Below are positions 52,031-61,022 of a stretch of DNA of 64,000 nucleotides, piece by piece. Both the position numbers and the translations under genes were made by a program. Numbering within the stretch: the stretch's first letter is position 1; the number at the start of each line of letters is the position of its first letter. Source of the DNA: Pseudogulbenkiania sp. MAI-1 (GTDB lineage Bacteria > Pseudomonadota > Gammaproteobacteria > Burkholderiales > Chromobacteriaceae); NCBI RefSeq assembly GCF_000527175.1, contig NZ_AZUR01000001.1, forward strand, positions 2,208,501 to 2,272,500, given 5' to 3'. The notes beneath the pieces are model-generated. The model had not been told where the DNA came from. It worked only from the letters and a program-made list of their open reading frames with translations, and did not search any database.

Positions 52031-52669
52031 TCACGGCCGAAGCATGGCGGGACAACGCTGGAGCATTTCCAGATAGCCGTCCAGCATATTCCCGGCGTCG
52101 CGTTCGAGGTCGAAGCTCTCGGGGTCGAACAGCCAGTTGCCCATCAAGCCACTGACGAGCGCATGCAGCATGATATCGGCGCGCTCGATATTGAGCCCGG
52201 CCGGCAACTGGCCGAGCTCGATAGCCCGGAGCAGGATGCGCTGGATGCGCTCGGTACAGTCCTTGATGCATTGTTTCTGCCGCTGCATCACCGGCCCCAT
52301 CTCCTCGGTGAGTTCGCATTTATGGTAGAGCACGTCGAACACACGCCGGCGCTGTTCGTTATGCACCAGGCTTTGCAGAATGCTCAGGCAGGCGGCACGC
52401 AATTCGCCCAGGGGATCGGAGTGTTGCGGATTATCCACCACATCCGAGAACAAGTTCTCGATCGGCAGGTTCACGCGGTCGGTCATTGCCGTGAACACGT
52501 CGGCCTTGTTCTTGAAATGCCAATAGATCGCGCCACGCGTCAGTCCGGCAGCGGTGGCGATGTCCGCCAGCGAGGTGCGCGACACCCCCTGCTCGGCGAA
52601 GACCCGCTCGGCGGTGTCCAGAATCAGGCTGCGCGTTTCCAGCGATTCTTCTTTGGTTTTACGGGCCAT
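52031..52669 (-). CDS. acrR: AcrR/TtgR-type TetR repressor
   Basis: The 212-aa protein begins MARKTKEESLETRSLILDTAERVFAEQGVSRTSLADIATAAGLTRGAIYWHFKNKADVF, the start shared by AcrR, TtgR and MtrR. The C-terminal domain (about 85-205) has the TetR_C_2 arrangement with LVHNEQRRRVFDVLYHKCELTEEMGPV. AAGGGGA precedes ATG 52669. It is divergent from the acrAB-type operon, and an AcrR-like palindrome lies between them at 52724-52741. It is convergent with the emr TetR gene. Confidence 0.92.
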   Translation of the reverse strand: MARKTKEESLETRSLILDTAERVFAEQGVSRTSLADIATAAGLTRGAIYWHFKNKADVFTAMTDRVNLPIENLFSDVVDNPQHSDPLGELRAACLSILQSLVHNEQRRRVFDVLYHKCELTEEMGPVMQRQKQCIKDCTERIQRILLRAIELGQLPAGLNIERADIMLHALVSGLMGNWLFDPESFDLERDAGNMLDGYLEMLQRCPAMLRP

Positions 52670-53051
52670 CGAGTCCCCTTCCCGAAATGGTGGATCGGCC
52701 ATGGCAATCCACTCGTAATAGACATACATTCATGAATGTATATATACTATCAGCCAGTCAGCCGATTTCCCAGCGCCTCTCACGCATCCCATTTCTCGCA
52801 ACAGGGATTTCTCTGGACTGTGATGCATTTTCAGGACAAAAGCCTGATGACTTTCCACGGGATAGGCAAATCATCCATTCCCGTCCATGGTTTGCCACAG
52901 CATTTGCCCATATAAAGGCGGCTAGAAAAATCGCATAATCAAGACATTTGCATTTGCTAGACGAGCAAAGGTTGCCGATTTCATGGACAACCCTTCTCGG
53001 AGCATCGATTTAGCCATACCCAATCACCCACTTGAGTATCGGGAGCGTTCC
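52670..53051. other. 382-bp acrR-acrA control region
   Basis: This non-coding region contains the AcrR-like operator and a candidate promoter at 52719-52748. About 300 bases of leader follow before acrA. The second half (about 52850-52960) holds a TATAAA and several A-rich runs, but no further feature could be named. Confidence 0.6.
52719..52748 (+). promoter_or_regulatory. acrA promoter with AcrR operator in the spacer
   Basis: TAGACA (52719-52724) and TATACT (52743-52748) are 18 bases apart. The spacer contains the perfect palindrome TACATTCATGAATGTA (52725-52740), extended by one base on each side. The flanking CATA/TATA resembles the E. coli AcrR operator, which has the same ACATACATT...AATGTAT arms. 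Confidence 0.72.
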
Positions 53052-54239
53052 ATGCGCATCAATAGAAACACTTCATTGCGTCTTATCACCGTAGCCACCC
53101 TCGCGGCGGTCGCCGCCCTGGCCGGCTGCGGTGAGAAACAGGCGCAGCAGCCGGGGACCGCCAACCAGCCTCCGCAAGAAGTCGGCATCGTGACGGTCAA
53201 ACAGGAAAGCCTGGCCCTGTCGACCGAGCTGCCGGGTCGCCTGAATCCCTATCGTGTCGCAGAGGTACGCGCGCGTGCCGCCGGCATCGTGCTGAAGCAG
53301 GTGTTCCGTGAGGGCAGCGACGTCAAGCAAGGCGAGCTGCTGTTCCGCATCGATCCCGCTCCCCTGCAAGCCAGCCTGCTCAGTGCCCAGGCGTCGCTGG
53401 CCAAGTCGGAAGCAACGCTGGCCCAGGCCAAGCTGCAGGAAGGCCGCTACAAGGAGTTGGTCGCGGTCAACGCCGTGAGCAAACAGGATTACGACAACGC
53501 GGTTGCCGCTGTGAAACAGGGGCAAGCCGACGTGGCGGCGGGCAAGGCGGCGGTGCAGACCGCCAAGCTCAATCTCGGCTATACCACGGTGACCTCGCCG
53601 ATTCCCGGCCGTATCGGCAAGGCCCAGGTGACGGAAGGCGCGTTGGTGGGCCAGAACGAGCCCACCCTGCTCGCCACGGTGCAGCAGCTCGACCCGATCT
53701 ACCTCGATTTCACCCAGTCCAGCACCGAGATGCTGCGCCTGCGCCGCGCATTCGAGAGCGGCGAGTTGGAGAGCGTGGCCCCCGGCCAGGCCAAGGTCCG
53801 GCTGGTGCTGGAAGACGGCAGCGAATACCCGCAAACCGGCAAGCTGCTGTTCTCGGACGTGACGGTGGATCAGAGCACCGGCATGGTCACGTTGCGCGCC
53901 GAATTCCCGAATCCGAAGCATGAGCTGCTGCCGGGCATGTACGCGCGGGCCCGCCTAGCGCAGGCAGTCGACAAGCAGGCACTGACCATTCCGCAACCAG
54001 CCTTGCAGCGTGGACAAGGCGGTTCTGCCTCCGTAATGCTGGTGGGTGCCGACAACAAGGTGCAGGTACAGCAGGTCAAGGCCGAGACCGCGGTCGGTGA
54101 CAAATGGGTGATCACCAGCGGCCTGAAGGCCGGCGACAGAGTGATCGTGCAGGGACTGCAGAAGGTCCGCCCCGGCGTGCCGGTGAAGCCCGTCCCGGTA
54201 GCCGCGTCCGCTCCGGCAGCAACCGTACAAGGCCAATAA
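53052..54239 (+). CDS. acrA: RND pump adaptor lipoprotein (AcrA/MexA)
   Basis: The 395-aa adaptor is a lipoprotein (AAVAALAGC-GEKQ, Cys about 25). Biotinyl-lipoyl halves are at VAEVRARAAGIVLKQVFREGSDVKQGELLFRIDPA and YTTVTSPIPGRIGKAQVTEGALV, with an alpha-hairpin between them (about 100-165). The barrel and membrane-proximal domains with LSDVTVDQSTGMVTLRAEFPNPKHELLPGMYARARL follow. ATG 53052 was chosen for the signal peptide, and GGGAG lies before it. It starts a tripartite operon. Confidence 0.95.
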   Translation: MRINRNTSLRLITVATLAAVAALAGCGEKQAQQPGTANQPPQEVGIVTVKQESLALSTELPGRLNPYRVAEVRARAAGIVLKQVFREGSDVKQGELLFRIDPAPLQASLLSAQASLAKSEATLAQAKLQEGRYKELVAVNAVSKQDYDNAVAAVKQGQADVAAGKAAVQTAKLNLGYTTVTSPIPGRIGKAQVTEGALVGQNEPTLLATVQQLDPIYLDFTQSSTEMLRLRRAFESGELESVAPGQAKVRLVLEDGSEYPQTGKLLFSDVTVDQSTGMVTLRAEFPNPKHELLPGMYARARLAQAVDKQALTIPQPALQRGQGGSASVMLVGADNKVQVQQVKAETAVGDKWVITSGLKAGDRVIVQGLQKVRPGVPVKPVPVAASAPAATVQGQ

Positions 54240-54254
54240 CGGAGAGCACCCATC

Positions 54255-57200
54255 ATGCCTAAGTTCTTCATCGATCGCCCGGTGTTCGCCTGGGTGATCG
54301 CCCTCTTGATCCTGCTGGTCGGGGGGCTGTCGGTGGTCAAGCTGCCGGTGGCTCAGTACCCCAGCATCGCGCCGCCGTCCGTGTCGGTGAGCGCCACCTA
54401 TGCCGGCGCCTCGGCCGAAACGCTGCAGAACTCGGTCACCACGGTGATCGAGCAGCAGATGAACGGTATCGACGGCCTGCTGTACATGTCGTCCAACAGC
54501 CAGTCGTCCGGCCAGGCCACCATCACGCTGTATTTCCAGCCCGGCACCAACCCGGACATCGCCCAGGTGCAGGTGCAGAACAAGCTGCAGCTGGCGATGC
54601 CGCGCCTGCCGACCGAGGTACAGCAGCAGGGGGTGAAGGTCGCCAAGGCGACCCGCAATTACCTGATGTTCGTCACCCTGTCGTCGACGGATGGCAGCGT
54701 GGATGCCGTCGGATTGGGTAACTACATCTCGTCCAGCCTGCTCGACCAGTTGAGCCGGGTGACCGGTGTGGGCGAGGCCAATCTGTTCGGCTCGGAATAC
54801 GCCATGCGCGTGTGGGTGAGCCCGGACAAGCTCAACAGTTTCAAGCTCACCACCTCCGACGTGATTTCCGCCATCAAGTCGCAGAACGTCCAGGTATCGG
54901 CCGGCGAACTGGGCGGCTTGCCCGCAGTCCAGGGCCAGCAGCTCAACGCCACGATCCGCTCGCAAAGCCGTCTGTCCACGCCGGAGCAGTTCGGCAACAT
55001 CCTGCTGCGCGTGAACAAGGATGGCTCGCGCGTGCTGTTGCGTGACGTGGCGCGTGTCGAGCTGGGCGCTCAGACCTTCACCACCAAGGCCTTCGTTGAC
55101 GGCAAGCCGGCGGCAGCGGTCGGCATCAAGCTGGCCCCCGCAGCCAACGCGCTGGAGACCGCTCAGGCGGTGCGTGACAAGGTCAAGGAACTGGCACCGT
55201 ACTTCCCGGCCGGCGTGAAGGCGGACGTGCCGTACGACACCTCGAAGTTCGTCAAGATCTCGATCGAAGAAGTGGTCAAGACCCTGATCGAAGCCGTGGT
55301 GCTGGTCTTCCTGGTGATGTACCTGTTCCTGCAGAACTTCCGCGCCACGCTGATCCCGACCATCGTGGTGCCAGTCGCGCTCGCCGGTACGCTCGGCGCC
55401 ATGGCTGCGTTCGGCTTCTCGATCAACGTACTGACCATGTTCGGCATGGTGCTGGCGATCGGCATGCTGGTGGACGACGCGATCGTCGTGGTGGAGAACG
55501 TCGAGCGGATCATGAGCGAGGAAGGACTGCCGCCGCGCAAGGCCACCCGCAAGGCGATGGAGCAGATCACCAACGCCCTGATCGGCATCTCGCTGGTGCT
55601 GACCGCGGTGTTCATCCCGATGGCCTTCTTCGGCGGCTCGGTGGGCGCGATTTACAAGCAGTTCTCGCTGTCGCTGGTGGCGTCGATGGTGTTCTCGGTG
55701 CTGCTGGCCCTGACGCTGACCCCGGCCCTGTGCGCGACGCTGCTCAAGCCGGTGGATGCCGGCCATCACCACGCCAAGAGCGGCTTTTTCGGCTGGTTCA
55801 ACCGCAGCTTCGCCGCCAGCACCAACAAGTACCAAGGCTCGGTCGCCAAGATCATCAACAAATCCGGCCGCTACATGCTGATCTACCTCGCCATCATCGG
55901 CGTGGTGGCGCTGCTGTTCGCACGCCTGCCGTCGTCGTTCCTGCCGGAAGAAGATCAGGGCTATTCGATCACCATGGTACAGTTGCCGACCGGCGCTACC
56001 GCCGAACGGACCCGCGGCATCCTGGAGCAGGTGGAGCAGTACTACCTGAAGCAGCCGGAAACCGCGCACTCGATCGCCGTGGCCGGCTTCGGTTTCAACG
56101 GCAACGGCCAGAACCTGGGCCTGGTATTCACCCCGCTCACGGATTGGGACGAGCGCAAAGCCAGCGAACACCATGTACAGGGCGTGATCGGACGGGCCTT
56201 CGGAGCGTTCTCGCAGATCAAGGACGCGATCATCTATCCGCTCAACCCGCCGCCGATTCCGGAACTGGGCAACGCCACCGGCTTCGACTTCATGCTCCAG
56301 GACCGCAGCAACCAGGGGCACGAGAAGCTGATGGAAGCGCGCAACATGGTGCTCGGCATGGCCGCCAAGGATCCGCGCCTGGCCGGGGTTCGCCCGCAAG
56401 GCATGGAAGACGCGCCGCAGTTCCAGGTGACCATCGACCAGGAGAAAGCCAGTGCGCTCGGCCTGTCCCTGGCGGACATCAACAGCACCTTGAGCACCAA
56501 CTTCGGTTCCTCGTACGTCAACGACTTCACCAACGGTACTCGCGTGCAGCAGGTGATCGTGCAGGCCGATGCGCCGTACCGGATGCAGCCGCAAGACATC
56601 GAGAAGCTGTACGTGCGCAACAACACGGGCACCATGGTGCCGTTCTCGGCCTTTGCCAGCGCCAAGTGGAGTTACGGCTCGCCGCGCCTGGAACGCTACA
56701 ACGGCGTACCGTCGATGGAAATCGTCGGCACCGCCGCCCCGGGCAAGAGCTCCGGCGAGGCGATGCAGGCGATCGAGGAAATCGTCGCCAAGCTGCCACC
56801 GGGCTTCGGCATCGAGTGGACCGGCCAGTCGTACGAAGAGCGCCTGTCCGGCTCGCAGGCTCCTGCCCTGTTCGCGATCTCACTGGTGGTGGTATTCCTG
56901 TGCCTGGCCGCCTTGTATGAAAGCTGGTCGATCCCGTTCTCGGTGATGCTGGTGGTGCCGCTCGGCGTGCTCGGCGCGCTCCTGGCCGCACACCTGCGCG
57001 GCTTGCCCAACGACGTGTTCTTCAAGGTGGGCTTGCTCACCACGATCGGCCTGTCGACCAAGAACGCGATTCTGATCATCGAATTTGCCAAGGATCTGCA
57101 GGCGCAGGGCAAGAGCGTGATCGAGGCGACGCTTGAAGCCGTGCACCTGCGGCTGCGCCCGATCCTGATGACCTCGATGGCCTTCGTGCTCGGCGTACTG

Positions 57201-57464
57201 CCGTTGGCGATCAGCACCGGCGCCGGTTCGGCGAGCCAGCACGCGATCGGTACCGGCGTGATTGGCGGCATGCTGTCGGCCACCTTCCTCGCCATCTACT
57301 TCGTGCCCGTGTTCTTCGTGTTCGTGCGCAGCCGGTTCAAGGGCAGCGAGCGCCAGCGCAAGTTCTACACGCACCACATGGACGAAGAAGAGACTGCCTT
57401 AGAGACGGTTCCGGTGCCGGTTGAAGCGCGCCATGCGGATCAGGAAGGAAAACGTCATGACTAA
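54255..57464 (+). CDS. acrB: RND multidrug efflux permease (AcrB/MexB)
   Basis: The 1069-aa proton-driven inner-membrane pump has 12 helices and two large periplasmic loops. It starts MPKFFIDRPVFAWVIALLILLVGGLSV. Proton-relay residues Asp407-Asp408 lie in GMLVDDAIVVVENVERIM and Lys936 in GLSTKNAILIIEFAKDL, as in E. coli AcrB (407, 408, 940). It forms trimers and takes drugs from the periplasm. It follows acrA by 15 bases and overlaps the outer membrane factor gene by 8. Confidence 0.97.
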   Translation: MPKFFIDRPVFAWVIALLILLVGGLSVVKLPVAQYPSIAPPSVSVSATYAGASAETLQNSVTTVIEQQMNGIDGLLYMSSNSQSSGQATITLYFQPGTNPDIAQVQVQNKLQLAMPRLPTEVQQQGVKVAKATRNYLMFVTLSSTDGSVDAVGLGNYISSSLLDQLSRVTGVGEANLFGSEYAMRVWVSPDKLNSFKLTTSDVISAIKSQNVQVSAGELGGLPAVQGQQLNATIRSQSRLSTPEQFGNILLRVNKDGSRVLLRDVARVELGAQTFTTKAFVDGKPAAAVGIKLAPAANALETAQAVRDKVKELAPYFPAGVKADVPYDTSKFVKISIEEVVKTLIEAVVLVFLVMYLFLQNFRATLIPTIVVPVALAGTLGAMAAFGFSINVLTMFGMVLAIGMLVDDAIVVVENVERIMSEEGLPPRKATRKAMEQITNALIGISLVLTAVFIPMAFFGGSVGAIYKQFSLSLVASMVFSVLLALTLTPALCATLLKPVDAGHHHAKSGFFGWFNRSFAASTNKYQGSVAKIINKSGRYMLIYLAIIGVVALLFARLPSSFLPEEDQGYSITMVQLPTGATAERTRGILEQVEQYYLKQPETAHSIAVAGFGFNGNGQNLGLVFTPLTDWDERKASEHHVQGVIGRAFGAFSQIKDAIIYPLNPPPIPELGNATGFDFMLQDRSNQGHEKLMEARNMVLGMAAKDPRLAGVRPQGMEDAPQFQVTIDQEKASALGLSLADINSTLSTNFGSSYVNDFTNGTRVQQVIVQADAPYRMQPQDIEKLYVRNNTGTMVPFSAFASAKWSYGSPRLERYNGVPSMEIVGTAAPGKSSGEAMQAIEEIVAKLPPGFGIEWTGQSYEERLSGSQAPALFAISLVVVFLCLAALYESWSIPFSVMLVVPLGVLGALLAAHLRGLPNDVFFKVGLLTTIGLSTKNAILIIEFAKDLQAQGKSVIEATLEAVHLRLRPILMTSMAFVLGVLPLAISTGAGSASQHAIGTGVIGGMLSATFLAIYFVPVFFVFVRSRFKGSERQRKFYTHHMDEEETALETVPVPVEARHADQEGKRHD

Positions 57465-58929
57465 TAAATACACTTTGACCGCCCTGCTCGCCGCCGCCCT
57501 GCTCGCCGGCTGCTCCATGGCGCCGACCTACCTGCGCCCGGCCGCCCCGGTCTCCGGGCAGTGGCCGAGCGGTCCGGCCTACGGCGGCGAGGCGGCCACC
57601 CAGGCAACCAAGAACGGCGTGGCGGCCGATATCGGCTGGCGCGAGTTCTTCGCCGATGCCCGGCTGCAAAAGCTGATCGAACTGGCGCTCGCCAACAACC
57701 GTGACCTGCAGGTGGCGATGCTGAACGTCGAAAAGACGCGCGCGCAGTACCAGATTCAGCGCGCCGACCTGTTCCCGGCGATCGACGCCACCGCCAGCAG
57801 CACGCGTCAGCGCCTGCCGGCCGACCTGTCCAGCTCCGGGCGGGCCAGCACGAGCAGCAAGTATTCGGTCGGGCTCGGCTTCACCGCCTACGAACTCGAC
57901 CTGTTCGGCCGGGTGCAGAGCCTGAAGAACGAGGCGCTGGAACAGTACTTCGCCAGCGAAGCGGCGCGGAAATCGGCCCAGATCACCCTGGTCTCCGAGG
58001 TGGCGAGCCAGTACCTGACGCTGCGCGCGCTCGACGAGCAGCAGAAGGTGGTCACCGACACGCTCACCGCGCAGCAAAGCTCGTACGAGCTGACCAAGAA
58101 ACGCTTCGACGTCGGCACGGTCACCGCGCTCGACCTGAGCACCGCCGACAGCCAGGTGCAGACCGCCAAGAGCAATCTGGTGAGCCTGATGCAGCAACGC
58201 GCTCAGGCCGAGAACGCCCTGACCCTCCTGGTTGGCCAGCCCTTGCCTGCCGACCTGCCGGAAGGCAACGCGTTCGATGCCCAGGGCTTGCTGGCCGACC
58301 TGCCGGCTGGCTTGCCGTCCGATTTGCTGGAACGACGCCCGGACATCATCCAGGCCGAGCACCAGCTCAAGGCGGCCAATGCCGATATCGGCGCGGCACG
58401 CGCGGCGTTCTTCCCGAGCATCTCGCTGACCGGCAGCTTCGGCACGGCGAGCAGCCAGCTCAGCAACCTGTTCAAGTCCGGCCAGGGCGCCTGGAGCTTC
58501 ATCCCGCAGATCAACCTGCCGATCTTCGACTGGGGCAAGAACACGGCGAATCTCGATGTCTCGACCACCAGCAAGAAGATTGCCGTGGCACAGTACGAGA
58601 AGTCGATCCAGTCGGCGTTCCGCGAGGTGTCCGATGCCCTGACGGCACGCGCCATGGTCGAGCAGCAGATCGCGGCGCAGGAAGCGCTGGTGAAGTCCGA
58701 AACTCAGCGCTACCAGTTGGCCGAACTGCGCTACCGCAACGGAGTGGATAGCGCGCTGAGCCTGCTCGATGCCCAGCGCTCGCTCTACAGCGCGCAGCAA
58801 GGGCTGATCCAGACCCGGCTCGCACGCCTGACCAACCAGGTGACCTTGTACAAGGCGCTGGGCGGGGGGTGGCTGGAGCGTTCGGCCGGTACGGCTCAAG
58901 GACCGGCGGCGGCGAACGGTGCCTCCTGA
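57457..58929 (+). CDS. Outer membrane channel lipoprotein OprM type
   Basis: The 490-aa outer membrane factor has a lipobox (LLAAALLAGC-SMAP) and repeats of the TolC/OprM fold: WREFFADARLQKLIELALANNRDLQVAMLNVEKTRAQYQIQRADLFP and LLERRPDIIQAEHQLKAANADIGAARAAFFPSISLTGSFG. ATG 57457 overlaps the acrB stop by 8 bases, with AAGGAA before it. It completes the AcrAB-OprM pump. A bidirectional terminator lies about 70 bases downstream. Confidence 0.94.
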   Translation: MTNKYTLTALLAAALLAGCSMAPTYLRPAAPVSGQWPSGPAYGGEAATQATKNGVAADIGWREFFADARLQKLIELALANNRDLQVAMLNVEKTRAQYQIQRADLFPAIDATASSTRQRLPADLSSSGRASTSSKYSVGLGFTAYELDLFGRVQSLKNEALEQYFASEAARKSAQITLVSEVASQYLTLRALDEQQKVVTDTLTAQQSSYELTKKRFDVGTVTALDLSTADSQVQTAKSNLVSLMQQRAQAENALTLLVGQPLPADLPEGNAFDAQGLLADLPAGLPSDLLERRPDIIQAEHQLKAANADIGAARAAFFPSISLTGSFGTASSQLSNLFKSGQGAWSFIPQINLPIFDWGKNTANLDVSTTSKKIAVAQYEKSIQSAFREVSDALTARAMVEQQIAAQEALVKSETQRYQLAELRYRNGVDSALSLLDAQRSLYSAQQGLIQTRLARLTNQVTLYKALGGGWLERSAGTAQGPAAANGAS

Positions 58930-58995
58930 GTTGGTTTAACCGACAAAAGCCCAGCCATTCCAGTAGGGTGTAACCCTCGTCTGAACGGCCAAATC

Positions 58996-59027
58996 AAACG
59001 CCACGGGTAGACCTCGTGGCGTTTTTG
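58996..59027. terminator. Terminator after the acrAB-oprM operon
   Basis: AAACGCCACG and CGTGGCGTTT form a 10-bp stem with a 9-base loop, followed by T residues on the plus strand. It may also serve the convergent asnB on the minus strand. Confidence 0.82.
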
Positions 59028-59134
59028 TTGTCTGAATGGCGATATCAGCCATCCGATTGGCTCACGCCGGCATGACGCATACTAGGCGAACTCCCCGTCG
59101 CAAAGCCTGGCAGGATCGATCACAAGGCCGTCGA

Positions 59135-61018
59135 CTAGGCCTCACGTGCCATCAAATCGGGGGTATGAGAGAAAACCGCCCCCAGCACCCACTGGCTCCA
59201 CAAGAAGCCATGATGGTTTGTCTTATGTCCACGGTAGTCGGTGAATGCCTTGGCGACGAAGTCCGCGTTCAACCAAGGCGGACAGGGCGAGTTGGCCAGG
59301 CCAAAGTCCTTATTTCTCAGCCACTGGGCGACCGGCGCAGCAAACCCCTGCTTGCGCCGATAAAGAATGGACTGGGGCAGCAATGAGCCCATCGCCTTTT
59401 TCAAGATGTACTTCGTTTCGCCACCCCGGAGTTTGTATGAGGAAGGGAGCCTCCGGGCAAAATTCACGATATCGACATCGAGGAAAGGAGAGCGCACCTC
59501 GAGAGAGCTCATCATGCTGGCACGATCGGTCTTCGCCAGAATATCGTCCTGCAAATAGATGTCCGTAAAAAACTGTAGCGTGCGGTCGACCAGATTGGTT
59601 TGGGAGCACCGGTCCCATGCCTCGATCGCCTCGGAAAACACCTCGTCCAGATCGACAGGCTCTTGGAACAGCTCGGAAAAATCTTTTTCGTCAAGCAAAG
59701 ACATCCATACCGGATTCCACAAGCACGAGGGGTAACTCAGCCCACGCAAGGCCCGCTTCAACTTGAAATCGAGGCTCATGTAGCTGTCTACAACCGGCAA
59801 GCGGTTTGCCCAAAAGCGTATTGCCGTGTGCACTCTTCCCGGAATCATTTTCTGGTAGAGAGCCGCCCACCTGAGTGCCCTGAACGGGGCGTAACCGCCA
59901 AAGAGCTCATCCGCCCCATCCCCGCCAAGGGCTACCGTCACCGTATTGCGGGCAAAACGGCAAAGCAAGTAAGTGGGTAACAGAGAGCTATCGCCGGTCG
60001 GCTCGTCCAGCCGCTGCAACAGTTCCAGAAGCAGTGCCTGGGCAGCCGTTGACGACAATATTTCTTCATGATGATGTGTCTGCAGGTGGCTCGCTGCTTG
60101 CCTGGCGAAACATGACTCATCGAAGCTCTTTTCTTCAAATCCGATACTGAACGTCTGGAGCGCACCGGGGACAAGATGGCGTGCCGCCATTGCCGCTACG
60201 GAAGAAGAATCGATGCCACCGCTCAAAAACACCCCGACAGGCACATCGGCCACCAATCGCCGGGACACGGCTTTATCCAGCAGATCGGCAAGTTCCTCCA
60301 TCTTGTGCCGCTCGCCAGCGGCAGACCAGGTATCTTCCGGTTCGATGACAAACGACCAGTAGCGGTCTACTTTGATGGCATGGTCCTGCAATGAAAAAGT
60401 GAGAGAACACCCGGCTGGCAGTTTGAGGATTTCCCGATAAGGAGTATGGGGCGCTGGAATGTACCCATACCCTATGTATTTCTTGATGGCCTGCCTGGAT
60501 ACGGAGACCCGGATAGCCGAATGAGACAGCAAGGCCGTCAACTCGGAAGCAAAGGCGAATGTTCCCTGCTGAAACGAATAGTAAAACGGCTTCTCACCAA
60601 AGCGGTCACGACTGCAGAACAACCGTTGCTTCGTTTGATCGTACAGCACGAAGGCCCACATGCCGTTCAGCTTTTGCGTCAGTGCCTCGCCCCACTCGCG
60701 GTAGCCATGAAGCAAGACCTCGGTATCGGAATGATCGGTCAGGAAAACGTGACCAGCGGCTTCCAGCTCCGCGCGCAACTCACGGTAGTTGTAAATCTCA
60801 CCATTGAAGATCACGCCCAGATGCCCATCCGCTGTCCACATAGGCTGATGACCGCCGGCAATATCCAGAATCGCCAAACGAGCATGGCCCAAGTGTAGCT
60901 GCCGGCTCGGATCACACCACAATCCACTCCCGTCAGGTCCCCGATGGGCCAGAGCCGAGACCATCCTGGCAAGATCATCCGGCGCCCCGGGTCCGACAAA
61001 ACCGGCGATGCCACACAT
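59135..61018 (-). CDS. asnB: Glutamine-hydrolysing asparagine synthase family protein
   Basis: The 627-aa protein starts MCGIAGFVG with Cys2 as the glutaminase nucleophile, then ALAHRGPDGSGLW, LGHARLAILDIAGGHQPM and GEIYNYRELR (class II glutamine amidotransferase). The synthetase part has the PP-motif VGVFLSGGIDSSSVAAMAA and DRASMMSSLEVRSPFLD. It could make asparagine, but in glycan loci such proteins often amidate sugar acids. It follows the glycosyltransferase gene by four bases, and GC content here is lower than in the pump region. Confidence 0.9.
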   Translation of the reverse strand: MCGIAGFVGPGAPDDLARMVSALAHRGPDGSGLWCDPSRQLHLGHARLAILDIAGGHQPMWTADGHLGVIFNGEIYNYRELRAELEAAGHVFLTDHSDTEVLLHGYREWGEALTQKLNGMWAFVLYDQTKQRLFCSRDRFGEKPFYYSFQQGTFAFASELTALLSHSAIRVSVSRQAIKKYIGYGYIPAPHTPYREILKLPAGCSLTFSLQDHAIKVDRYWSFVIEPEDTWSAAGERHKMEELADLLDKAVSRRLVADVPVGVFLSGGIDSSSVAAMAARHLVPGALQTFSIGFEEKSFDESCFARQAASHLQTHHHEEILSSTAAQALLLELLQRLDEPTGDSSLLPTYLLCRFARNTVTVALGGDGADELFGGYAPFRALRWAALYQKMIPGRVHTAIRFWANRLPVVDSYMSLDFKLKRALRGLSYPSCLWNPVWMSLLDEKDFSELFQEPVDLDEVFSEAIEAWDRCSQTNLVDRTLQFFTDIYLQDDILAKTDRASMMSSLEVRSPFLDVDIVNFARRLPSSYKLRGGETKYILKKAMGSLLPQSILYRRKQGFAAPVAQWLRNKDFGLANSPCPPWLNADFVAKAFTDYRGHKTNHHGFLWSQWVLGAVFSHTPDLMAREA

Positions 61019-61022
61019 GCTC

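Noticed and set aside
53955..56594. An 879-residue minus-strand open frame antisense to acrA/acrB
   Set aside because: It lies over confident pump genes, is very rich in Arg, His, Gln and Asp, and has no domain. It is a shadow caused by high GC.
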